This document shows, in pieces, positions 24,544 through 33,150 of a stretch of DNA of 44,916 nucleotides. The notes beneath the pieces are model-generated. The model searched no databases. It had not been told where the DNA came from and worked only from the letters and a program-made list of their open reading frames with translations. Positions within the stretch are counted from its first letter, which is position 1, and the number at the start of each line of letters is the position of its first letter. This stretch comes from CAZFAP01 sp964516325 (lineage in GTDB: Bacteria > Auribacterota > JABMQX01): assembly GCA_964516325.1 (NCBI GenBank), contig CAZFAP010000013.1:1-44916 (forward strand), read 5' to 3'. A program made the translations under genes and the position numbers.

Positions 24544-27126
24544 AATCGTCCCGCCCCCGGACGAGTCCCTGACCTCAAGCCACGCTTCCTGGTCGGCGGG
24601 AACTGCGGCCCAATATTTCCCGTCCCGGCCGGTCCTAAGAATTCCTCCGTGCGGAGAAACGACAACAGCGAGATTCGCGAGGGGCTTGCCGGAATCATCG
24701 AGGACGGTGCCTCTCGCCACGCCCGTCAAGGTCAAGTGAACCTCTATTCCGTCGTAGATTCCCGGAGGCACATGCTTGTATCGAATGTCATAGTAGTCTT
24801 GGACGCTCAGAAACGGATACGGTTTCATAAGTTTCACGAAATTGAAGTAGCCGGATTGGCCAAGGAATTGGATGTCTCCCTCAGCGTCCGAGGGGATGTG
24901 GATGAAAAAAGTGCCGTCAGCCGCGGTTTGGGCGTGCCAGTGGGTGTAGCTCGGCTTGAACGTGTATACGTGTATCGGGCGATTTGCGATCCCCAAATCG
25001 CGTTTGACAAAGTATCTCCCTTTCAAGACTGCCCCAGGCTTTGCCTGAATTATCAGATGTGCGCGGGGAGTGTCATCGCCAACGCGCACGCTGACAGGCT
25101 CGGCGAAAAGGGGCTTGTTTGGATCGTCTACGTGGGCCCGAACCTCGTGAGTGCCCGCGGAGGCGTGTTTCAGTTGGAATTCTCCTGCGGCGTCGGTTAG
25201 ACCTCGCAAGAGCGATTCATCGTCACATAGCTGGGGAAAGTCTGCCTTCCTTGCCTCGATTCGAGCAGGACTGAGGCCAGCACCCTGCTGGTCAACGACC
25301 TTTCCGGTGATCGTGAACCCAGCGGTCAGTTTGATCTCGTAGGGTTTGCCCGTTGACAGATGAGCCTCACGGATGAAGGTTGAAGCGTAATTTTCGGCCA
25401 TCGCTATAATGTAGGTCTCCGCACTGGCGAGACGCACAGTGGCCTGGCCTTCGTGATCTGCGTGTGTCGTCTTCCTCGGATAGTAGATTCGCCTGTCATT
25501 CGTTGTGAGTTCCAGCCTCGCATTGGGGACTGGCTTGCCATTCTCATCATAAACAAGAAACTTGAATTCTTCGGTGGACGCCACCTGAAAAGTGAATTCA
25601 TATTCGTCGTCCACCGGTGAGATTCCAACTCCAAGGCCGCCGACGAACTGGTCATCCGCGAGCGAGAACCAATAGTAGCGATCTCGCATAAGGTCGCCTG
25701 CCGTGACATGGAACTCGGCAATCCCCTTCTCATCGGACTCACCGACAACGTCAACTAATGCCTTCCCACGTTCCTGTCTTGGATGAAGGCACCGGATCCT
25801 CACGCCGGGCTGCGGCTTCCCCTCCGGGGTCACGGTATGGATTCTGAACGTAAAAGGCGGCTTGATATCGGCAATGCTCTTCGGGGCGGACGCGGAGGCC
25901 TCGGTCACTTTGATGTTTATGCGTGTGTTCGCGCTATCGTCCGCGGGGTTCCCACCTTCCGCGCCGATCAAGCCCGCTGCGAGGGTCGCGCAAAGGCCAA
26001 CAGCGACGATGGCCGCGCCAGCACGGGCGCCGATGCAAATAGAAAGGACACGCGTCGTATCCAGGATACGCTGAACTCGACGGCCCAGCGACGACTTGAA
26101 GGAGACAACACCTGCCCCCGCCATTGCCTCGGAAGGGGACGGCCGGTAGCGTTCGGCGATAGCGACCAGTTCGTGCGCATAACTCCGCCGGTCTATTCCC
26201 TGCTGCACAACGTAGTCGTCGGCCACGTCGTCGCTGACATCCTCAATTCGGCGAACGAGCACCCAGAGCAATGGTTGAAAGAACATCACCGCTCGCGCGA
26301 TCCGGGCTATGAGATTCCAGGTGCAATCACCCCGAGCTAGATGAGCCAGCTCGTGCATGAGCACCTCCCGCAATGCTGGATATTCTCCCGCACTATAGGA
26401 TTCCGGCAAAAGAATCGCCGGGCGAAGAAACCCGATGAGACAGGGGCTTTTCACGAAAGGACTGGTCAGCAAAACCGGCGGCTTGACATGCAGATTCCGG
26501 GCAAGAGCCCGGCAGAGTGCTGTGAGCGTGACCGAGACACCCTGCCCGAGACGGCGCACGTAAGCCATCCGAAGGTGAGCCAGCAGAAGCCGCATCAGCA
26601 AAAAGCCGGACGCCGTTGCCCACAAAGCAGTTAGCGCGACATACAGGATCGTCAAAACGCTCGGTCCTGGCGCAAGCGGTTCTGGTCGCGGAGGCGGCGG
26701 CGCGCCTTCGGGTCCATCGAACCCGACCCCAGGCGGCAGCCCGAAATGACGAGTAGCGGCGATCGGCGACGGTTGCCTGCGCGCCTCCCTCGGCGCCGAG
26801 AATTCTGCTGGTTCGGAAGGGTTCGGTTCGGGGGCTGGTGGACGTGCGGAAACTTCGAGTTGGCGTATTGTCGCGTGTGGCAGGCGGAGAACCAAACCGC
26901 TGACTCCCATCTTGCTCAGGCACAACGAAGCAACAGGACACAGGATGACTCCGACGAGTGTCGCCCGCAAGATAGCGCACCGAAGCGCCTCCCCCTTGCC
27001 TTGAAAAACCCCGGCGACGACCAGACCCGCCGCGATCAAGAGCGTTGATTGTGCGAGCAAGTTGGCTCCTATCGTGACCGACAGGCTCGACAGCCGAAAA
27101 ACGGAGCCAATCCATGTTGTCTGCAT
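24367..27126 (-). CDS. M56 (BlaR1-type) membrane metalloprotease with C-terminal Ig-like/carboxypeptidase-regulatory-like domains
   Basis: 919 residues. Several N-terminal membrane segments surround a cytoplasmic gluzincin domain with H258-E-L-A-H262 and the downstream E-D-V-S-D-D-V-A-D-D-Y. A last membrane helix follows near residues 365-385. The remaining 530 residues are exported and consist of repeated beta domains of the carboxypeptidase-regulatory/CnaB-like type (G-K-P-Q-P-G-V-R-I-R, G-K-P-V-P-N-A-R-L, G-K-P-L-A-N-L-A-V) in place of the beta-lactam sensor of BlaR1. It likely senses an envelope signal and cleaves the BlaI-type repressor encoded just upstream (2 bases between genes). Signal unknown. 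Confidence 0.85.
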   Translation of the reverse strand: MQTTWIGSVFRLSSLSVTIGANLLAQSTLLIAAGLVVAGVFQGKGEALRCAILRATLVGVILCPVASLCLSKMGVSGLVLRLPHATIRQLEVSARPPAPEPNPSEPAEFSAPREARRQPSPIAATRHFGLPPGVGFDGPEGAPPPPRPEPLAPGPSVLTILYVALTALWATASGFLLMRLLLAHLRMAYVRRLGQGVSVTLTALCRALARNLHVKPPVLLTSPFVKSPCLIGFLRPAILLPESYSAGEYPALREVLMHELAHLARGDCTWNLIARIARAVMFFQPLLWVLVRRIEDVSDDVADDYVVQQGIDRRSYAHELVAIAERYRPSPSEAMAGAGVVSFKSSLGRRVQRILDTTRVLSICIGARAGAAIVAVGLCATLAAGLIGAEGGNPADDSANTRINIKVTEASASAPKSIADIKPPFTFRIHTVTPEGKPQPGVRIRCLHPRQERGKALVDVVGESDEKGIAEFHVTAGDLMRDRYYWFSLADDQFVGGLGVGISPVDDEYEFTFQVASTEEFKFLVYDENGKPVPNARLELTTNDRRIYYPRKTTHADHEGQATVRLASAETYIIAMAENYASTFIREAHLSTGKPYEIKLTAGFTITGKVVDQQGAGLSPARIEARKADFPQLCDDESLLRGLTDAAGEFQLKHASAGTHEVRAHVDDPNKPLFAEPVSVRVGDDTPRAHLIIQAKPGAVLKGRYFVKRDLGIANRPIHVYTFKPSYTHWHAQTAADGTFFIHIPSDAEGDIQFLGQSGYFNFVKLMKPYPFLSVQDYYDIRYKHVPPGIYDGIEVHLTLTGVARGTVLDDSGKPLANLAVVVSPHGGILRTGRDGKYWAAVPADQEAWLEVRDSSGGGTILKTAPFKVQEGEIVEKNITVPKRPGLPQGWKIEILPGLWGKLLDAARDGITEAKDDNR

Positions 27127-27128
27127 GG

Positions 27129-27542
27129 TTATTTCTCGTTTTCTTTACCGACGCTTCGCTTCCCTCTGGCCCCCTTCACGGGTTCATTGATTAAAGAGCG
27201 AATCTGCTCAAGTTCCTTGAGTGGAATGCGCCTGTTCTTGAGGAGGTACGATACCAGTCCGCCGGGGGAACCAGCGAAGAGGCGATCAACCAACTCGCGC
27301 GTGGCGTTTTGCCGCACTTTCTCCGACTGTATCAGCGACCGGAAGGTGAAAGTCCTATCCTGTACATCATGGGCGACCGCCCCCTTACTCTCGAGTTTGC
27401 GCAGGAGCGTTTGAACGGTGCTGTGCGCAATCGGGCCGGCCGTGTTCAAGGCATCGGTAATCTCGCGGGCCGTGGCCTTTCCCTTCTCCCAAAGGACCTG
27501 CATGATCTGTAATTGCACTCGACCAAATCGCGGTGTAGACAT
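27129..27542 (-). CDS. BlaI/MecI/CopY family transcriptional repressor
   Basis: 137 residues with a strong GGGAGGAGAAC ribosome site before ATG 27542. The N-terminal winged helix (M-Q-V-L-W-E-K-G-K-A-T-A-R-E-I, T-V-Q-T-L-L-R-K-L-E-S-K-G) and C-terminal dimer helix (F-A-G-S-P-G-G-L-V) are typical. Such repressors bind short dyads and are removed by proteolysis through the partner M56 protein, encoded next. A matching dyad lies at 27948-27961, 400 bases upstream. Whether it also controls array genes is not shown by the sequence. Confidence 0.9.
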   Translation of the reverse strand: MSTPRFGRVQLQIMQVLWEKGKATAREITDALNTAGPIAHSTVQTLLRKLESKGAVAHDVQDRTFTFRSLIQSEKVRQNATRELVDRLFAGSPGGLVSYLLKNRRIPLKELEQIRSLINEPVKGARGKRSVGKENEK

Positions 27543-27654
27543 GTTCTCCTCCCTTTAAACGCTCCAGATCAGCGACCCCGCGCCAGCGATGCCCCGGCAC
27601 GCAACCGAGACGCTATCGCGGCGTTCGCTGCATTCGGTTTGTTCGGCGTTGCGC

Positions 27655-27891
27655 TCATCGGGATTGGGGACGAGCTGTGTTCTTGCGAGACGCCCCCACA
27701 GCGCCGCTGAGTCCTGCGCAAAAGGAGAGCCCTGTGCCGATCGTCAACAAAATCAGCGGACCGCCTCCGTTTCCAAATGCCAACAACACTATACAGGCCC
27801 CAAAACAGACTGCGTTGACCGCTAATAGCGTGATGTTGAGGGGGGAGAGATGCTCTCGCCACTCAGATTTTTGTTCTTCGGTTGTGTTCAT
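27655..27891 (-). CDS. small two-helix membrane protein
   Basis: 78 residues with two hydrophobic segments (about 19-40 and 45-66) and charged ends. I do not recognise it. It lies between a candidate promoter/operator (27946-27974) and the repressor gene, so it would be the first gene of that transcript. The ribosome site is weak, which lowers confidence. It may also be spurious. Confidence 0.5.
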   Translation of the reverse strand: MNTTEEQKSEWREHLSPLNITLLAVNAVCFGACIVLLAFGNGGGPLILLTIGTGLSFCAGLSGAVGASRKNTARPQSR

Positions 27892-27945
27892 AATCTTGGC
27901 GCTACCGACGCCGAACAGCGTTCCTGATTTTCATTGACTGGAGTA

Positions 27946-27974
27946 GATTTACCATGGTAAACAACGGCTGTCAA
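27946..27974 (-). promoter_or_regulatory. candidate promoter with overlapping BlaI-type operator
   Basis: Consensus -35 TTGACA (27969-27974), 17 bases, then TAAATC. The palindrome TTTACCATGGTAAA (27948-27961) sits over the spacer and -10. Its TTAC-N4-GTAA half-sites equal those of known BlaI/MecI operators (TTACATATGTAA). It reads toward the small membrane protein, repressor and M56 genes, which fits autoregulation. Confidence 0.55.
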
Positions 27975-28122
27975 GGCCTTTTTTCGCTTTTTTGGCAAAA
28001 AGAGTTGCCGTGTCTTCGGTCGCGCGAATAAGGGCGGCGGGCCTCGTCCCTGGCTCGGCCGCGGATGCGACCGCGACGTTGGCCAGAAGAAACAGTACCA
28101 CTGCAATCGTCGGTCTTCTCAT
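27949..28122 (-). pseudogene. truncated array copy (signal peptide only)
   Basis: ATG 28122 overlaps the TGA of copy 8. The 57-residue frame begins M-R-R-P-T-I-A and reads A-A-E-P-G-T-R-P-A. This is near-identical in DNA to the start of copy 9, then departs from the family and stops. It looks like a copy cut by a deletion just after the signal peptide; the BlaI-type operator lies at its 3' end. Confidence 0.7.
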
Positions 28123-29144
28123 CGGAATTTCACCTCCCGCTTCCTACGTCTGACCCTCGCAAAAACCAATCCCGAAACCAACAGCACAACGCAACCCAGA
28201 GAAACGACCAGTCGCCGATTCACCTCGGTCCAGTCGGTTAATACGGACGCTCTGCGGAAAACAACGTCTTTGGAGCCAGTGAGCACGCCCGCCAGCGGAC
28301 CTGTATCAACACTTACCTTTACCGTGTAATTCCCCTTCGGTATTCGCACGGAATACCCGCACACCCCTCCTCACCCGAAGAACATTCTATTGAACGCGAC
28401 ATTTTGGTGGAGGACAATCTTTCCCTTCGCGTTGGTTATCTGCACGTCCGCCGAAACCGGCTTGCCGCTTTTTGATGGCGAAGCTCTCCGGCCGCCAACC
28501 ACTGCGACAGCCTGAATTCCCAGATAACCCTTTCTCTTGGGGTCTGGCATCGTGTCAACCGTCAGAGCCTGCGACTTCTGGGGGAATACGCGTGCCAGCG
28601 GCGCGTCCTCCGGTTTCTCTGCTGGATCGAGGGTAATGCTCGAAAAGGAAAAGGTCCATTCCGCCGGCCCGTCTCTCAGCTCAATTGTCGGCAGGAGCAA
28701 GAACCTCGCACGCCACTCCGCGCTGCGATCGCCCGGGGTGCGGCGCGTTGCGCGCTGATAGTCGGTCTGATAGTAGCGAATGGAAATCGAGCAGGGCTTT
28801 TCGACTCCCTTCGCCTTCTCACTGTAGAGGAAGTCAACATCAATGGGAGGGAAAGTGCAACTTGTCGTGAGGCGTGTGAGCCGCTCAAGGGTAGCCTTTT
28901 TCGGTTCGTCGTCGCGGAAATCCCCGTTGAAGTTCAGGTCGGCATAAACTGTATCATAGCCCTTGCCGGTGCCGCCGGATTCGTCGAAGACGAGGCTCAG
29001 CACCTTGCTCCCTTTCTCGTCCAGAGCCACCTTCGCGTAAAGCGGGTTGTCGGACACATACTTCGGCTCCTTCACTGGCTCAGCCGCACACGCCAGCCCG
29101 AGGCAGGCGAGCAGAGGACCGATCAGAACTGCTACCCTTCTCAT
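28119..29144 (-). CDS. array selenoprotein copy 8, with C-terminal membrane anchor
   Basis: 341 residues including Sec258 (UGA 28371-28373), ending at UGA 28119-28121. Start 29144 follows AAGGAGGG. Signal peptide, loop Y-A-D-L-N-F-N-G-D-F-R-D, T-S-C-T-F-P-P, and redox site F-G-U-G-G-V-C-G-Y. Unlike copies 1-6 the tail continues past V-L-T-G-S-K-D into a membrane helix (about residues 313-331) and a basic end (R-V-R-R-R-K-R), so the redox domain should be tethered on the outer face of the inner membrane. Confidence 0.85.
28339..28357 (-). promoter_or_regulatory. SECIS hairpin, copy 8
   Basis: GGTATTC-CGTGC-GAATACC, perfect, at the standard distance from UGA 28371-28373. Confidence 0.82.
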
Positions 29145-29157
29145 TACAGCCCTCCTT

Positions 29158-30169
29158 CTATTTGTTTGCTCTTATTCTGCTAATAGCCGCTACAAGGACT
29201 AACAAAAAGACTCCGAGCAGTATTCCGGCCTGCCAGGGATTACTCTTAGCCCAGTCCACGACCTCGCGCACGCTGCGGGGCGGCCTTTCTCCTCGGTAGG
29301 CTTCTTCTCTGAAACTCGCCTCAGTTGAGCCGGTTGCCAAGCCGGCCAGCGGCCCGACGTCGGTGCTCACGCTAACCTCGTAATCGCCTTCGGGTATTCG
29401 CACGGAATAGGCATGCCCCTCGTCCGACCGGACGGAGAACCTGCTGAGAGGAACCTCCTCCGAGTGGACGACCTTCCCTCGCTTGTCCTTTATCTGGACG
29501 CGAGCCTGAGGGGACTTGCCGTCCCTGGAGCAACGGAAGCTCCTCCTGCCGTGCACCAGGAACGCGGCAATGCCAAGGTTTCCCTTGATCTTATCGTCCA
29601 CTCTCGTGAAAACCAAGACAGCAACGGGCTCCGCTCCGAGAGGAGCGATCACCGGCATTGGCTCACCTTTTTGCGCCGGATGAAACCAGCTGCTTAGCCG
29701 ATACTCCCACCGCCTCCACCTTCATCGCACGTCATTGTCGCCTCCATGACCATCGTCGGGCGGTAATCCTTCCTTTCCTCCAGTCTGGCGATGGATGGGT
29801 TGAACCGGCGGTAGGAGAGAACAAGTTTGCACGGGTTCTCGACCCCCTTCTGGGAGTAACGAACCTCGATCGAGGGGAAGGTGCAGCCTACCCTGCTTCC
29901 CTCCCTCCGAAGGTCCCCCTGAATCAGCTTGTAATCGGTGAGGTCACCGTTGAAATTGACGTCGGCAAGATCGCATCGTAGCCCCTGCCTGGGCCCTGCG
30001 ACTCATCGAAGGCGAGCGCAAGAACCTTGCTCCCACCCTCGTCGAGGACAACCTTCGCATAGAGCGGCTTGTCGGACGAATAGGCGGGCCTCGTCCCTGG
30101 CTCAGCCCCGGATGCGACCGGCATGGCGAGCACCAGGAGCGGAATCGCCGCGCTCGTAGGCCTCCTCAC
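29158..30169 (-). pseudogene. array copy 9, two frameshifts, no Sec
   Basis: The GTG start (30169) has AGGAG upstream. The family sequence is traceable throughout but only by shifting frame twice, near 29968 and near 29719; each is explained by one missing base. After repair it reads A-D-V-N-F-N-G-D-L-T-D and later W-E-Y-R-L-S-S-W. The redox site is R-F-S-V-R-S-D-E-G-H-A-Y-S-V: Ser replaces Sec and His replaces Cys. The SECIS-position stem is cut to 5 bp. A C-terminal membrane helix remains. Assembly errors could also cause the frameshifts. Confidence 0.75.
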
Positions 30170-31186
30170 TGCACGTTCTCCTGCCCTTCTCTTGTGTCCC
30201 TTTCTGCTCAACACGAACCAGAAAACCAGGAAGGAGAGTGCTCCTGACAGGACTATTTCCCGCGAGTGGCCTTTAACCCACCCGATTGTAACAAACGTTC
30301 GCCCGAAGGCCACGTCTTCCGAACCCTTCACAAAGCCCGCCAGGGGCCCCGCCTCGACACTGATGCTAACAGTACAATTTCCCTTGGGTATCCGGACCGA
30401 ATACCCGAATCCGGTGCTTCACCCGAAGGATAGCCTGTCGAACCTGACGCTATGGGAGATGATCGCCTTTCCCCTTTCGTCAACTATCTGAACGCTGGCA
30501 CGGGTAGGCTTGCCCCTTTTTGTCCAGGAAATGCGAGACCCTCCCGCCACGAGCCTCGCCGCAATTCCAAGACAACCTCTCTTCGCCGGGTCGGGCATGG
30601 CGGTGATCCTCAACGCTGGCCCCCTTTCCCCAAACGTATGAACGAGCGGCGCCTTCTCGGGACTCTCAGCGGTAAGGAAGTCGTAACGATTGAAGGAATA
30701 CTCCCATTCCCCTGTCTGATCTATGAGCGAGGCGCTGGCCTCGAGGTCAAACATTGCCCGGCCCTCGCGCTCCGGCCCGGGACGACGGGGCCTGTACTGA
30801 CGGTAGCGGATAGAGACATGCCGAAGACACTCGCCCTGTGCAGAGCTATCGGTCTGCGGTGCACGAAGGTCTATCGGCGCAAACGAGTAGGTTATCCATG
30901 TTCGCGAGCCGGCATCACGCTTCTCAAGGGTGCCCTTCATCGGCTTCTCATCGGCAAGGTTGCCATTGAGGTTCACGTCGGCATAAATGGTATCGTAGCC
31001 ACCGCCCGTGCCCGCCGATTCATCGAACGCCAGCAACAGAACCCCCGAGGCATCCCTCGTCAGTGCTATCTTCGCGTAGAGCGGCTTCTGCGAGGAGTAG
31101 GTTGGCATATTCGCGGTCTCAGCTGACCAGCAAGCCCCACTGCCAATCAGAGCAAACGCGGCAAGGCCAGCGACCGGTGTCCTCAT
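29924..31186 (-). CDS. array selenoprotein copy 10, membrane-anchored, running in frame into copy 9
   Basis: 420 residues including Sec256 (UGA 30419-30421). Signal peptide, loop Y-A-D-V-N-L-N-G-N-L-A-D, then redox site F-G-U-S-T-G-F-G-Y: the partner Cys is Phe, and a Cys appears later in G-N-C-T-V. A membrane helix near residues 312-328 matches copies 8 and 9. No stop follows before the GTG of copy 9 (30169), which is in the same frame, so translation would run on to the TGA created by the copy 9 frameshift (29924-29926). The C-S-F-P-P Cys is also missing (T-Y-S-F-A-P). The ATG overlaps the stop of copy 11 as TAATG. Confidence 0.7.
30387..30405 (-). promoter_or_regulatory. SECIS hairpin, copy 10
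   Basis: GGTATTC-GGTCC-GGATACC. The stem is kept through one wobble pair although the loop has diverged. Confidence 0.75.
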
Positions 31187-32085
31187 TAGAAGGTCAATTC
31201 CTTGGAGCCCTTCACCAAACCGGCCAGCGGGCCGGTGTCAACAGCAGCCTCCACTACGTATTTTCCTTTCGGTATTCGCACGGAATACCCGCATTTTCCT
31301 CCTCAGCCAAAGGCGAATTTGTCCAGGGTCTCATCGGCGCAATAAAGGAAGCTGCCACCGGCACCTTTGATCTCCACGTGAGCTTTTGTGGGAAGATTTC
31401 CTCTTTTCAGCTCGATCCGTATCGGCCCGGCGGCCACGTTCAGAGCGATTCCCAGATGCCCGTTCTTGTTGACGTCGGGCCGGGTATTGATTTCCAGCGC
31501 CGGGGCTGCCTTGAGTCCCCAGACATTGCCCCCTTCCGCGGCCGCGGGGTAATTTATCCTGACCCTGTCGCGGAAAGAATATGCCCAGTCCGACGGACCC
31601 TGGCGAAGAGTCAGGGAGGCGGTCAAATCGAAGTATTCTGCCGCGGTCTCCGTAGCGCGAACGCGAGCGGCACTCCGATTCACGGCTGTGTACTTGCGAT
31701 AAAGGAAGGTCAACTGGCAATAATTGGAACCCCGCACAGTTCCGGCAGTCGAAGGGATGCTTACACGAATTGGGGGGAATGTGGATGCGACCCGCAGGGT
31801 GTCTCGCGAATTCCTCTGCGTGCGAGCCTTGACCATCTCGGACGGCTCAAACCTCCCGTTGAAATTGGCGTCGGCATAAAGGAGGTCGTAGCCCATTCCG
31901 GCGCCGGCAGATTCGTAGAAGGCCACCGAAAGAGCCGCCGAGCCGTCCCCGGTCAAATTGACTCGGGCATGAAACGGTTTCTGAGGCGAGAGGGCAGGTC
32001 GTCTCGCCCCTTGACCCAGGCAAGGCAGGCTGAGGCTCACCAGAGAAAGAACAACTATGGCAGAGCCAAACCCCCTCTTCCTCAC
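31186..32085 (-). CDS. array selenoprotein copy 11, exported
   Basis: 299 residues including Sec261 (UGA 31303-31305), ending at TAA inside TAATG with copy 10. GTG start 32085 follows GGAGGCG and overlaps the TGA of the head copy. Signal peptide (to about L-G-Q-G), loop Y-A-D-A-N-F-N-G-R-F-E-P, no Cys at the F-P-P site, redox site F-G-U-G-G-K-C-G-Y. The middle region is Arg-rich compared with other copies. No membrane anchor. Confidence 0.85.
31271..31289 (-). promoter_or_regulatory. SECIS hairpin, copy 11
   Basis: GGTATTC-CGTGC-GAATACC, perfect, at the standard distance from UGA 31303-31305. Confidence 0.82.
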
Positions 32086-33071
32086 TTGAAGGTCGCCTCC
32101 GTTGAAGCCTTGACCAACCCAGCAAGGGGGCCCGTGTCCACGCTGGCCTCAACCGTGTAATTCCCCTTTGGTATTCCCACGGAATACCCGCAAAATCCAG
32201 CTCACCCAAACACGAATTTATCGAGTGAGTCATCGCCCTTATGGACAACCTTGCCCTTGGGGGTTTTGATCTCGACGTGCGCCATTATGGGCGAACCTTC
32301 TTTCTTGCATTCGAGCTTCCTGGGAACGCCCGTCGCTTTCAGCGAGACGGTCTCCCCCTCGCTCTCGCACAGGAGGCGATTCTCAAAGCCCACCATGCCA
32401 AGGGCAATCCCGAACTTGCCTTCGTTTCTTCCATCGGGCTGCGTGCTGATAGTTAAATCGGGCGTGCGTTTGAAGCTGAAAATCGCGGGATTCTTGGAGG
32501 TTTCGGTCGGTTCCGCGGCGCCACTGAAGGTGTATTCCCAGACCGTTGTATCCTCGCCAGGCAGCATGATGGTAACCAAAACCTCAAAGTCCTCTTTTAT
32601 GGCCGGCGAAGCAGGGGCCGGAGCGGTGGTCCTCAGTATCCGGCCTGTCGAGGTAGCCGAAGGCGGCGCAACGGAATGCCTCTGATAGCTGAGCTGAACC
32701 CGGCAAGGATTCGGGACGCCCTTTGCTTTTTCATCGTATGGGACGTTCAGCTTGACAACGGGGAAATAGCAATGAATCCCCGTCGAACACTTCTCGACCT
32801 TGGGCGAGAACTTCTCGGCGTCCTCGAAAGTCCCGCTGAAATCGGCGTCGGCATATAGGACATCGCAGCCGGTTCCTGTTCCCTTCGATTCGTCGAATGC
32901 GACCAGTAGTGCCTTCGAGCCGCTTTCGGTCAGGGCAACCTTCACGTATCGCGGCTTCTGTGATTTGAACTGAGCCGCCCCGGCGAAAACGCCGAGCGGC
33001 ACCAGTAGAAGCGATGCGACTAACAGAACGCAAAACATTCGGGGAGAAACGAGGGTGAGCTTTTTTGCCAT
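32082..33071 (-). CDS. array selenoprotein copy 12, first gene of the array
   Basis: 329 residues including Sec290 (UGA 32202-32204), ending at UGA 32082-32084, which overlaps the GTG of copy 11. ATG 33071 is preferred over the one 15 bases upstream because GAGG lies 9 bases before it. Signal peptide ends near V-F-A-G-A; loop Y-A-D-A-D-F-S-G-T-F-E-D; I-H-C-Y-F-P; redox site F-G-U-A-G-F-C-G-Y-S-V-G. It is closest to copy 2: both have the G-C-D-x-L-Y-A-D form and both precede a shorter partner with an overlapping start. A good promoter lies 51 bases upstream. Confidence 0.85.
32170..32188 (-). promoter_or_regulatory. SECIS hairpin, copy 12
   Basis: GGTATTC-CGTGG-GAATACC, perfect stem at the standard distance from UGA 32202-32204. 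Confidence 0.82.
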
Positions 33072-33121
33072 TTTGTCCGTCCTCAAGTTGAAGTTGACCT
33101 TGACTGCGCCCGTTGTCGAGT

Positions 33122-33150
33122 TATTTACCTCACGCTCGACATTCCGTCAA
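33122..33150 (-). promoter_or_regulatory. sigma70-type promoter for the array
   Basis: TTGACG (33145-33150), 17-base spacer, TAAATA (33122-33127), 51 bases before ATG 33071. The rest of the 33072-33576 gap shows no gene that I can support. Confidence 0.65.

Larger units (their letters stand above)
17051..33071 (-). repeat. array of paralogous selenoprotein genes
   Basis: Eleven full-length copies, one truncated copy and one decayed copy of the same gene family lie on one strand, interrupted by BlaI/M56 and lipoprotein genes. Shared parts in order: signal peptide, a K-P-x-Y-A-K-V strand, F-D-E-S-Q-G-T-G-K-G-Y, an EF-hand-like loop Y-A-D-L-N-x-N-G-D-L-T-D, C-S/T-F-P-P, a variable middle, then F-G-U-G-G-x-C-G-Y-S-V-R-I-P-K-G and D-T-G-P-L-A-G-V. 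Many neighbours overlap by ATGA, GTGA or TAATG. Confidence 0.9.

Noticed and set aside
17051..33071. Array genes as pseudogenes each with the same nonsense mutation
   Set aside because: Nine independent identical UGA mutations with conserved downstream sequence and hairpin are not credible.
17051..33071. CRISPR array suggested by repeated near-identical 19-base units
   Set aside because: The units are 0.9-6 kb apart and lie inside coding sequence as SECIS hairpins; there are no spacers or cas genes.
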